From positions 65,661 to 75,695 of the forward strand of contig SGPM01000109.1 in assembly GCA_004802725.1 (NCBI GenBank): 10,035 nucleotides of DNA, in the 5' to 3' direction. The stretch comes from Antrodiella citrinella (taxonomy: Eukaryota; Basidiomycota; Agaricomycetes; Polyporales; Steccherinaceae). Position 1 is the first letter of the stretch, and each line of letters opens with the position of its first letter. Shown one piece after another: positions 1 to 8,118 of this stretch. Made by a program: the position numbers and the translations under genes. The notes below the pieces were generated by a model. The model worked only from the letters and a program-made list of their open reading frames with translations. It was not told the origin of the DNA and did no database searches.

Positions 1-1512
1 AGAGNNANCANNNTNANNTACATAAGTATATGCGAATGAAAAGGCGGTCGACTGAGTCTCAGTTACGTCGACGGTCTGGACACNGAATCNACGAATCCTA
101 GACCACTACGTCTGCACGTCCCCTCCGATGCCCGTCTCGTCCACCGCTGATCGCAGAACCTGTCTCCCCGTGCACGGTAGAAGGCAAGAAGGCAGCCAAA
201 CTCGGACGGTTCGGATCCGTCAGTCACTGCCGACCGGTGTCTTTGAGTGCCTGCGTGCTGAATNAACAGGCTTGCTACAAACCCCGAGTGTCCGTCGACG
301 AACACCAAGCACAGGCCGGGATAAGAAGATTCGATGAGTACTGATTGAAAAGTTGAAACCCGGTGGCGTGGAGANGAGTGGGGGTCATAAGGCGTGGATC
401 AGCTGNATATGGGTTCTGGTCGCTGATACGAGGAGAAGAAGCGAAGCCTGTGCTGGTTTGACAGTCGTCCAGGTGATGTACGTGAGAAACCAGGATCGTC
501 ACGGTTTGAGCANNTTATTAGCTGGATGCGATGCACTGTTGCGGTGTTCAGTATTCAGTACNNAGCGACGAGGACGACGGCAGTCATGATGAGTCAGCAA
601 TCAGCCATGGAACGTCGTCGAAAAAAGAGGCGTGGGAGAGTGTGACCTTTGACCTGTCACNTGGCGGAGTTCGTGATGGATAGAGTTGTGGCGCTCTCCT
701 CTTTGAGCGTTCCGCTTGCTTCCGCTGGNCATTTGGGCCGTGGCCTCATCGGGCCCGGCTGACATCCGGCGGTGTGTTCCCTTCCTTCCTCCAACTCAAC
801 GCTCTCGGTGGACACCGCGAACACCACGAGGCGAGAGGGGACAGCACGCCTAAAACACCACCACCCTTGATCTCTCTTCTCTAGCGTGAAAATACATCCC
901 CCGTCGCTCTATCAGACGAAACGGTGAACCGATAGCCAGACCGCGGCCCGCGTCCCTCCTCCACGTACTCCTTGCACACTTTAGGCACACTCGCCTCGTG
1001 TGCCTTTGCGTTTTGGTATACCCGTGGGTGGTCACTTTTCCTCATACCCATTGTTCTTCAGGTTGGCACTGGCACTTGCAGCATCTGCTTGTCTGCATTG
1101 GCCTGTGGTATGTACGGATCAACCCAGATGCATACTGGACGCCACCCTGACTTGATAGGTCAGTTGAGCAACACAGAAGCGCTTCGAATGCCGTATACGC
1201 TATTGTGTCCAACTCTATTGCCACTTCATTGTTCCCGTCGTCGAGTTCACTTGCAATTCTTTGTCGTCGAGCAACGGCTACTGGCTGCATACAATCATGG
1301 CGTGGGGCGAATGGACAGGGGCTGCGTTGCCGAATGTAATAGCCGAATGGAACTCACTTGCCTGTCCCAATATGGGCATGCGTGGTCGCGGGAAGACCGG
1401 TTTGGGTTCAGTCACTGCATACGTAACGCTTTGTTTTTACAACTCCGCCTGAAAGAAGGACGGGGTCGGAGAGATCAAAACCAAGGACCGGCTCGGGGGG
1501 AAACACGCCCAT
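1..1512. other. No supportable gene; low-quality left edge
   Basis: Positions 1-730 contain many ambiguous bases, including several in the first 20, so reading frames there cannot be trusted. Open frames on both strands (for example 128-337 and 353-589 on +, 275-502 on -) are short, cross ambiguous bases and resemble no family I know. The stretch 740-1512 has mixed composition with no splice-supported frame. A + frame open from 972 to 1865 runs into the start of the decapping-like gene in a different frame and reads as Arg/Ser/Pro-rich composition, not as protein. The area probably includes the upstream intergenic region and distal promoter of the gene that starts at 1654. Confidence 0.6.
983..1005. 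repeat. Perfect 8-bp inverted repeat (hairpin)
   Basis: AGGCACAC (983-990) and GTGTGCCT (998-1005) are exact reverse complements separated by a 7-base loop. It lies about 650 bp upstream of the decapping-like start codon. It could be a dimeric transcription-factor site or chance; nothing else in the sequence decides this. Confidence 0.4.
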
Positions 1513-1653
1513 ACGAACCACCTCTCACCACTCAACGCTCCCACCGTCGCCCTCGTCTCCCTCTCTCCTCTTCTCATCGTCCCCGCCGTCCCCCTCGCCA
1601 TCGTCTCCGTCCTCCACCATTCCGCTCCTCACCGCCAAACACATTGCTCGGCA
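1513..1653 (+). promoter_or_regulatory. CT-rich leader / core promoter region
   Basis: The + strand becomes strongly pyrimidine-rich, with runs of CTC, CGTC and CCTC triplets, directly before the start codon at 1654. In filamentous fungi such CT blocks commonly mark the transcription-start zone and 5' leader of expressed genes. I see no clear TATA box. The exact transcription start cannot be placed from sequence alone. Confidence 0.5.
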
Positions 1654-3110
1654 ATGCTAGCCATCCAGAACCCAATAAACCATCTCGCAAATATGTCCTC
1701 CTATCATCGCCGCAACTTTCACGTCAGGCAGGCCTCTGCGCCCGTCGTCGTCCGTCCAACTCACACTCCGGGCTTGCTCTCGCTCTCTCGGCCGGCTGCA
1801 AACCCGCAGCTGCCCCGTCCCCAACAGCAGCAAGTACAGCCAAGGGCACCCAGGTCTTCGCCTAGAGCAGGTCGCACTCAGCGCAACCACCCAAGGCCAG
1901 TGCAAGTGACGGATGAGAACAAGCAGTTCGTCCCCCAGCCAGAGGCTGACAAGGTTCCGACACCTCCAGCCACTCCCGCCACACAGGAGAGGTCCACCAG
2001 AGGTCGTCAGCCTCCGCCCCCGGCCACCCACGATCAAAGCAATGGCCGCAGGTATGACGCCCAGTGCTTTTTTCTTTTCGATGTCTTCCTCACTCTTTGA
2101 TTCGTTTTTGTTCGTTCTTCGTGCTCAGGAGCATGTCTCTTTCTATTCGTCCCCAACCCCGACGACCCGCACACCAACCTTCCCCTCCCCCTCCCGCCAG
2201 GATACCCCAGCAGACCGATACTACTGCTTCTTCCCCAGTCCCTGTCAACCCCCTCCGGGCCCAGCCCGCTCTCGACCGTCCCAGCGACTCGAACCTCTTC
2301 GATCCTTTCGTAGTCCATCCATCTCAGGACAACGAGTCGCCCGAGCCCTCCATTGCACTCAACGGCTCCACCACGCCGTCCACTTTCCGAGCACCTCCGG
2401 AGCTTGCCACTCGTCCTACTGGCAGACTCGCCCGCCGTCGCCAGAACGCTGACGACACCCCGTCTACACCTACCCCGACCAGGCCTGTTCCTGTTCCTCG
2501 CACCTCTGGTAGGTCAGCCGCCGGTACCCAGCCGCTTTCGCGATCTGTACCCGTGCCCGCTAATGTCCCCCACCGCAATCATCGCCCCAACAACCGTCGT
2601 GCCAGAACAGGTCCAGCCGTTGCTGCAGTAGCCTGGGACTTCCCTATCTGCGANGACTCCGATGATGTGACGCCACCTTCCACTCCCATTCGTGAGAGCG
2701 CCAGCGTGCCCTCCAAGCAGGCTAGCGAGGTGACATGGCAGCAGCAGGCCCTGCGTATCGACGAGCCCCCTCGCACCGCTCCCCTTTCCGCGACGTTCAA
2801 GTTCCCCGCCACCCAGGCTGCTTCTCCCACGCCAGCTCAGCGTCGTCGCACCAACCCTCGCAACCATCAGCGCGTCCCCAGTGAGGGCATGTTCGCCATG
2901 TCCGCTGACGAGGACTCGTCTTCCTCTGATGCCGCCGAGGAGTTGAAGGCTCTGGTTGGTCTGTTCCCTAAGCGTCGCGAGGTGCCTTCCCGTAGGACCC
3001 CCTCCCCTGTCGGCGATGCTCGCGTCCTCCCCGCAGGTTTCTATGCAGGCTCGGTCTACCAAAACTCGCCCAGCCCCGATGAACTCCCCGTTCCTGCCTT
3101 CAAGGCATGA
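1654..3110 (+). CDS. Disordered Pro-rich protein with Edc1/PNRC-type C-terminus; probable mRNA-decapping co-activator
   Basis: Two exons (1654-2051 and 2129-3110) join through a split Arg codon to give 459 residues. ATG 1693 (Met14) is a good alternative start, with A at -3 and the sequence MSSYHRRN after it. Most of the protein is low-complexity Pro/Ser/Thr/Arg/Gln, with a QQQQ run near residue 58, an acidic SADEDSSSS patch and a short helix-like EELKALVGLF segment before the end. The last 23 residues are different: YAGSVY (438-443) followed by SPSPDELPVPAF (446-457). In the Edc1 and PNRC1/2 families a YAG..(F/Y) motif stimulates the decapping enzyme Dcp2, and a neighbouring LPxP motif binds the EVH1 domain of Dcp1. 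From this I infer a cytoplasmic or P-body decapping activator. One ambiguous base at 2654 leaves one residue as Asp or Glu. No enzymatic domain is visible. The gene structure is firm; the function rests on the short C-terminal motif. Confidence 0.85.
2052..2128 (+). other. Intron 1 of the decapping-like gene (77 nt)
   Basis: The donor is GTATGA and the acceptor GTGCTCAG, with a T-rich interior. Exon 1 ends with two bases of a codon and exon 2 supplies the third (AG|G, Arg133), after which the frame stays open to TGA at 3108-3110. Without splicing, the exon 1 frame stops at about 2100, so removal is needed for the long product. Confidence 0.8.
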
Positions 3111-3152
3111 CTTACTGTATCTGTACATCGTTAGAATTCAACAAGTGTAAAA

Positions 3153-3202
3153 GTGAGTTCATCGTCGTTTGTTCTCTACTCATACTGACAACCTACCACC
3201 AG
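3153..3202 (+). other. Predicted 3'UTR intron (50 nt)
   Basis: A perfect donor GTGAGT (3153), a branch-like ACTGAC with its A at 3188, and the acceptor CCACCAG ending at 3202 give a 50-nt intron of typical basidiomycete size. It begins 42 nt after the stop codon of the decapping-like gene and neither side continues a reading frame, so it would lie in the 3' untranslated region. Transcript data would be needed to prove it. Confidence 0.5.
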
Positions 3203-5650
3203 TCTAGATATATTCGGGTCCCCTTTAGATGCTCTCATTTACCGTCCTGGTCCACTCTAATTCTCAAGTTCCCGGAGCCTGTCGACTGTCGCTTAATGCC
3301 GACTTTCCAATCTTTCAAAACTGCGGGTCGACAACCAAATTCTCGCCTTGTGGCGCTTGCCAGCGCCCAGAGCGTTGTACAGTTTCTTCTACGCATCTTT
3401 GGGATTATCGATATCATTATTCCTCAGCCTTCCTGGCCGACGTCGATGTCGGGCTTTGCCTTCCTCCTTATCTTGGTCTTTTCGTTCTTCCACGGTTTTT
3501 TGTTGGTCTTCTTGGGTCCCCCGGATGTTTCTAGGTTTCACGCTGTGATCCGGTCTTACACGCTACGTTCACCTCCACCCCGGTATTCGGTTACTCGCTT
3601 AGGACAACCTCACTCACTCAAACCTACTGTGCGCCATATTGCCAGTAGTCGCCATCGCCACTGGTATTCAGACCCCACTGCCGATGGTTTGCTCGTCGTC
3701 CGCCGATCTCGTTCCATTGGAGCGCGATTTGGGTTCGGCCGTCTCTGTCTCATTCCTCTCCATTCCATCTCTCGTCAAGTTCCGAATGTGTCTATTCCTA
3801 TTCCCTCGCAATTGTGTCATTATCAGTCATCCTTCCATTCATCTCAACACTCAAGATTATACATCACGTGCATGCTGCTTTCGTTCGGCACTCCGCCGTC
3901 TATCTCTTTTTGTCGCAACACAAATCGCATCCACATCGCTACGCCGCCGCTCCTCCCTCCGGATCCGCCCACGCTACTCTACCCCCATCCCTCCTGATCC
4001 GTCTTGACACCCCACCTGGAGCCGCTCGCGTTGTATAACAGTCTCGATAGAAGGAAAGCAGAAGAAGAGAGAAAAGATATATTTATATCCACCCCGATCC
4101 CTGGGCCTCAACATTTTGTTGTCGGTTGGACCAGGTCAGGCTCGGGGCTATTATCTGTGATTTTTTTTCGTCTTGGCTGGCATCCCATCTCCCGCACGCA
4201 CCTCATGTGTTTCTTGGATTCCTGTTTGTCTTTTGGGACGTTACGATGATAAGATATTTTCCTCTTTCCCTTCTCGTGTCTGATCTTCTTTGTGATGATA
4301 TTAATATACGTACTCTTTCAGCGACGCCTACCCCACTTTACGTTCCAGGCGTTCGCATATACACTTCCTCCTCGACCTATCTCTTGTCTCTAGTTGCTTG
4401 TTGTTTCTTACCCTCCTCCTACTACCCAACTCCTTCCTATTCCGTCTTGTAGATACTCCTCACGCACGCACGCCCTTCTTTTACGCCTGTCTGCTCGCCT
4501 CGTCTTCCCTCTTTTTCCTCGTTCCGACGTCAACTCAATGCAGTGTATCAATATGGCATCGTCATTCGTCGCATTCATCATTATTGTCCTCTCCCCTTCT
4601 CTCTTGTCGCCATATTTCCTTCCTGTTAGTCTCGTCCTTTCTCGGTTCCCCCCACCCCTCCTCATTCCACCGCCGTCTTTCTCGTCATGATATCCTCCGA
4701 GGAGGGGTTACGTTACTTCCGCACCCCTACTTTCTCCCCCGGCCGTTTGCTGGTCTCTATCCCTTCTACACCCCCTCTCTTTCTCTCGTCGCTATGTCGG
4801 TTTTCTGTTGGTCTCTGGTCTTTTGGGTGTCTGGTTGATGTTGATGTGAGTCAAAGTATCCTTCGTAGTTCATGAACGTGTCATACTTACGAGTCGTAAT
4901 GCGTATATTAGATCTGTTTCGACGTTACACCCGTGATGCTGAGACCAACACCGACTGAGGGCGCGTTTGGTCGTTGCCGTTCCTCCGCTCCGTCGTCTTG
5001 TCTTTACTTGGTTCGTTGAGACAAGGCGATACTGTATATATATTTCTATCGGACGACACTTCACTCCCGTGCGCCCCTCGCCCTGGTGCGACTACATACC
5101 CTCCGCCTTCCCGTATTCTTTTCTAACCGCCGTACACACCCGGCCAGGTCCACACACATTCACTACCCCACGTTCATTTTCCTGTTCATTCTTCCCGCCT
5201 CACCCCCACCCTCCATACTCGTGTCATCGTCTTCGTACAGACTGTTCGTTGGAAACAAGAAAAAAGAGTCGAAGAAGAAGGAAAGATACCAAGTCCGAAT
5301 CCGAACTCCATTGTTGCAATCCTTATTACCTTTCAAATCAAAAACCCCTTTTGTTACGTCCCCCCTGTGAACCGTTCGCGCTGTTGTTCGCTGTTCCCGT
5401 TTGGTGCTCGTCCGTTCGTCGTTGTGTACTACCATTCCCTCTTCTCCATTCCTTCGTCCCTGGTCAAGTCAAAGTCGAAGTCAAGCTGTACTATCATCAT
5501 CCCATCATCCTATGCCCCCCCTTCCTTGTTCGTCCTGGTTGGTTCTTCTACTGGTCGTTGGTTCGGTTGTTGGTTGGTGGATGTGAGGAGACGAAAAGAG
5601 TTGGATGTAGTGCGTGTGCGTAGATGTCCGTTCGTTGTATGGAACAAGTG
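3203..5650 (+). other. 2.4-kb pyrimidine-rich region without a supportable gene
   Basis: The + strand is dominated by C and T throughout, with only short purine patches (around 4045-4080 and 5260-5290). Several + frames stay open for 60-300 codons, but they overlap in all three phases and are filled with Ser, Leu, Phe, Pro and Arg, as expected when stop codons are rare because the DNA lacks purines. I find no domain and no consistent splice chain. Loosely similar phrases recur (TGTTGGTCT followed shortly by TTGGGT near 3505 and 4807). The block may be a long 3'UTR of the decapping-like gene, the promoter or leader of something to the right, or both. Confidence 0.5.
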
Positions 5651-5652
5651 GA

Positions 5653-5910
5653 ATGGATGGCGTCGTTCAGTATTTTTGTGTGACTGGCGTGAACTTTAAA
5701 ACGTCGAGTCTCGTGGTATCGCTGTCGTGCGGTTGACTCTGATTCTCTGACTGATCAGAATTACAGCCAGTTTCATATTTCTAGCTCGCCCCGCGCGAAA
5801 TCCACTTTGGCCCTGGTGGAGCTTTTGCTGATGTTGTGACTGCCGTGACTGCTTGTTTCAATAGTCAAACGCTGACGGTGTATACACCTTGTACTTCTGC
5901 CTACGAGTAG
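5653..5910 (+). CDS. Weak candidate: small two-exon reading frame
   Basis: ATG 5653 opens a frame (MDGVVQYFCVTGVNF...) that can splice from a GTATCG donor at 5716 to a TTTCTAG acceptor ending at 5784, with a CTGACT branch-like site between. It continues in frame as LAPREIHFGPGGAFADVV... to TAG at 5908-5910. The product would be 62 residues. It is less skewed in composition than the CT-rich frames to its left, and the splice signals are reasonable. I recognise no family. It could be a gene relic, the tail of a gene whose other exons I cannot see, or chance. Confidence 0.2.
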
Positions 5911-5926
5911 TTCGACACTGCACATC

Positions 5927-6165
5927 ATGCCTTATCAATACATCTCTGAAGACACCAAGGATGCTCTCGTAAAGATACACGCCGAGCTTGGCACACAGCA
6001 CAAGAGTCCCGACGGTGGGGCCGTCTACTACGCGAAATCTACTGAGCTCATGTGAGCCTAACTGGCTCCAAGGGAACTTGTGCCAAAGCTTGAGTGTTTC
6101 GACCCTCGGCTGTCCAAGAATACTGCAGTAGATATGAGACTGCGAGCAAAGGAAGAAGCAAATGA
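5927..6165 (+). CDS. Weak candidate: small spliced ORF starting MPYQYISED
   Basis: ATG 5927 has A at -3 and opens 41 codons with fungal-looking third-base choice (many C or G endings in GAC, ACC, AAG, CAC, GCC, GAG, TAC). The exon ends at a GTGAGC donor (6052); an acceptor ACTGCAG ending at 6128 leads in frame to a short second exon and TGA at 6163-6165, giving 53 residues. The protein is mixed charged/polar (ISEDTKDALVKIHAEL) and matches no family I know. The opposite strand is also open across 5858-6223. This may be the 5' end of a gene cut short by the LTR that begins at 6240. Confidence 0.25.
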
Positions 6166-6239
6166 CAAGTGTACTCACCATGCGGAATACAACTTGGTTG
6201 TGATTTGGCTCAAGATGACTCAATGTTAGGCCCTGTTCG

Positions 6240-6694
6240 TGTTACGTGAGGCGTAACTTCGGCACGAGTTCTGACTAGGACGAGGTTCAAGTGAGACGGT
6301 GAGGACAATGTGCAGACGAGGACGATGTTCAGAGTGGAAGATAACCTCTATTAACAAGGAGGTCAAGTTGGGGAACAACTTGACCAACACGTACAGGTAT
6401 TTATACAGGTATGAGAACTGCGGAACCTGAAGGAGGATCATTCAAGTACTAAAGGACTGCGGAAGGAAAGGAGGAACATTCGAAGGAGAACCGTTGGAAC
6501 AGTGAGTGTTGAACGAGGATGGTTCATCTGCAGTAAGGGAATAGGAAAGGGGGTGAGTCGTACTAGGTATACGTATGGGAGTCCATATGCGGGTAAGGGT
6601 ACGACGAGGGAAGTGGATAAGGGAATAACGGGATAACGGGAAATAAAGGGAAAGAAAAAGGGAAAAAGAATAGAGCGCACGCGTGTTTGTAACA
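6240..6694 (+). mobile_element. Solo or partial LTR (LTR-A), retrotransposon relic
   Basis: The ends form a perfect 6-bp inverted pair, TGTTAC at 6240 and GTAACA ending at 6694. The element is purine-rich on the + strand and carries a TATA-like TATTTATA at 6398-6405. It shares the block AACAAGGAGGTCAAG (6353-6367) and the A/G-rich run before the terminal TGTAACA with the - strand LTR at 7086-7467, so both belong to one family. The flanking five bases differ (GTTCG left, GATGT right), so there is no target-site duplication. Alternative left ends at 6234 (TGTTCG) or 6224 (TGTTAG) do not create one either. Its right end abuts the truncated hAT transposase exactly. Confidence 0.65.
6361..6385. 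repeat. Perfect 10-bp inverted repeat inside LTR-A
   Basis: GGTCAAGTTG (6361-6370) and CAACTTGACC (6376-6385) are exact reverse complements with a 5-base loop. The repeat overlaps the conserved GGTCAAG block of the LTR family and lies 12 bp upstream of the TATA-like box, so it could be a dimeric regulator site in the LTR promoter. The copy at 7086-7467 keeps only the first arm. Confidence 0.55.
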
Positions 6695-7080
6695 GATGTG
6701 AAGAACATCACGGATATCTTTGAGCACCTTCAGCTGCATGGGTGAAAGGAGACCGGACCGAAGATCTTCATACTTTGCAAGCTGCAGCAGCTTCTCAATA
6801 CCCTGTGAAGAACATGACCGATATGAGTATTCAGATTGGAGAACTTGAGATATATAACGCTACTGGATAAAGCTCTATGGTACGATCAATCATATAATAT
6901 GTGGATGACCATCGCACTTCCACATCGCGGAGCAATTGGATAGGTCGCAGATGGACACCTGCACCAAAAGAGCCCTGGGCGTTTCCCTCTTCGATGACAG
7001 CCTGAAGATCGTCCCGACGCTGCCTCGATGTCTGCAGGGCCGAGACTAATTTGCGTGCAATATCCACAGGATCACTGTTG

Positions 7081-7085
7081 AGTGC
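7081..7085. repeat. Target-site duplication, left copy (AGTGC)
   Basis: AGTGC directly precedes TGTTACAG, the left end of LTR-B as written on the + strand, and is repeated at its right end (7468-7472). The matching hAT codons need this pentamer only once. Confidence 0.9.
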
Positions 7086-7467
7086 TGTTACAGTTTTCGT
7101 TGTAACTTGTAGTTATATTCCTTTTTCCTTTCTATTTTCTTTAACGGACTCTTATTCTTTGTCTCGTCATTTATCATAACTCATCTACACATGACCCACT
7201 TACCATGTGACTTGCTTATTCAACATAAGCTGTAGGGCTTACTCATCGATGCCCGTTGTATTACTAAGTCTCTTTGCTTACCTTTTTCTCTTGACTCGTC
7301 ATACCTGTACTTGTATATAAACTAGCAGTCTCGCTGTGGACCATCCTCAGCTTGACCTCCTTTGTTCAATACACAAAATGTCCTAAGCAAGACCTAGACC
7401 ACTCAGACAGACCCCTAACTACTCAGACAGAACGACGACTTGCTTATTAAGACCCTTTGTCGTAACA
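7086..7467 (-). mobile_element. Solo LTR (LTR-B) inserted in the hAT transposase
   Basis: On the - strand the element runs from TGTTACGACAAAG to CTGTAACA, 382 bp, with perfect 6-bp terminal inverted repeats. It contains the family block AACAAAGGAGGTCAAG (7366 down to 7351), a TATA-like TTTATATAC (+ strand 7313-7322) and an A/G-rich run before its 3' end. Five-base duplications (AGTGC) flank it exactly. Deleting the LTR and one pentamer rejoins hAT codons as EYLEAL|NSDPVD in frame. No gag-pol remains, so it is a solo LTR left by LTR-LTR recombination. The weak similarity and the 5-bp duplication do not tell Copia from Gypsy; the internal domain would be needed. Confidence 0.92.
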
Positions 7468-7472
7468 AGTGC
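7468..7472. repeat. Target-site duplication, right copy (AGTGC)
   Basis: AGTGC follows ...CGTAACA, the right end of LTR-B on the + strand, and is identical to the pentamer at 7081-7085. It is part of the transposase codons for Ala-Leu on the - strand. Confidence 0.9.
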
Positions 7473-8118
7473 TTCAAGATACTCCACATCGCTTTGCAGT
7501 GCATCGTTATTGAGTTCTGCTGCAAAACGATCAACCTCATCCAAGTCGACATCTGCAGCATATTCACGAGTGTGTCGACTGGTAGCAATGCTGGCCTGAA
7601 GTATGTCTTCAACAAATGAGAGAATCTTGAGACAGTCCTGGACAGCCAGATTGAGAACATGTTTGAAGCATCTGTGGGAACAAATCAGTAACACGCTGTC
7701 ACTGATAACAATCATAGGTAATACACTGACCGTATACGATTGCCTTCTCGGTGATATGGAATGTTTAGCTTCTTCAGCAGATCTTCAAGGGCGTTCATCA
7801 TAGTGCCGCAATTCCCAGCATTGTCCATTGTAGTCATACCCATCTATATCACAGCATACGCTCGTCAGATGCAAATTTGTCTGCTATTCAAAAACTGACC
7901 TTGCACAATAGACCAAGCTCTTCTATAGCCCGAAAAAAATGACCTGCCAGTTGATCGCCAGCATGCAAGCCCTTCACAAAGCGAAATGCACCTAAGTGTG
8001 AGACCATTTCAAGATGACCGGAGGCAGTCCTGCCTATATAATGGAGGGTTATGGCAAGGAATTCCCGAAGCGTCTGATCTGACCACACATCGCTCGTAAA
8101 TGAGACACGCCCAAGCGC

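Larger units (their letters stand above)
6695..8112 (-). pseudogene. hAT-family transposase, truncated at both ends and split by a solo LTR
   Basis: Reading the - strand, four exons (8112-7900, 7843-7731, 7671-7468 continued at 7080-6864, and 6802-6695) give about 285 open codons with no frameshift or stop. Introns at 7844-7899, 7672-7730 and 6803-6863 (56-61 nt) have GT/AG ends; the first two have GTCAGT donors. hAT hallmarks appear in family order: FTSDVWSD (first catalytic Asp), LGAFRFVKGLH, TTMDNAGN (second catalytic Asp), RCFKHVLNLAVQ (Cys/His motif), and RDVEVRWSSTYYMIDR (RW motif), then LSPMQLKVLKDIRDVL. Family members normally start with a BED-type zinc finger and end with a catalytic Glu and a dimerisation segment; none of these is present. 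A 382-bp LTR interrupts exon 3 with a 5-bp duplication. The protein would be inactive, but the intact frame implies recent loss. Confidence 0.9.

Noticed and set aside
590..596. TGAGTCA (AP-1/Gcn4-like) site, also near 4847 and 9779
   Set aside because: A heptamer in both orientations is expected about this often in 10 kb and none sits at a convincing promoter.
972..1865. 297-codon open frame on + overlapping the start of the decapping-like gene
   Set aside because: It reads as Arg/Ser/Pro composition, overlaps a better gene in another phase and has no domain or splice support.
2034..3128. Open frames on - opposite the decapping-like gene (2034-2318, 2514-3128 and others)
   Set aside because: They mirror the GC-rich codons of the + gene and give Gly/Arg-rich strings without motifs.
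3107..5623. Long + frames 3107-3997, 4398-4838 and 4967-5623 as genes
   Set aside because: They overlap in several phases in pyrimidine-rich DNA, lack domains and are explained by scarcity of stop codons.
5858..6223. 121-codon - strand frame with an internal 39-nt GT-AG segment, considered as the hAT C-terminus
   Set aside because: No hAT C-terminal motif (catalytic Glu region or dimerisation signature) is present. Faint likeness to the segment after IPH needs frame changes, and the + strand of the same DNA has more coding-like codon use.
5830..6699. GATGT at 5830-5834 as the missing target duplication of LTR-A, making an 860-bp insertion
   Set aside because: The element would start TGTGAC, unlike its relatives, and the rejoined hAT reading gives non-hAT sequence and a stop. 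A pentamer match over this distance is easily chance.
6438..6711. Two overlapping - frames (6438-6680 and 6442-6711) as genes
   Set aside because: They lie inside LTR-A and reflect its purine bias; there is no domain.
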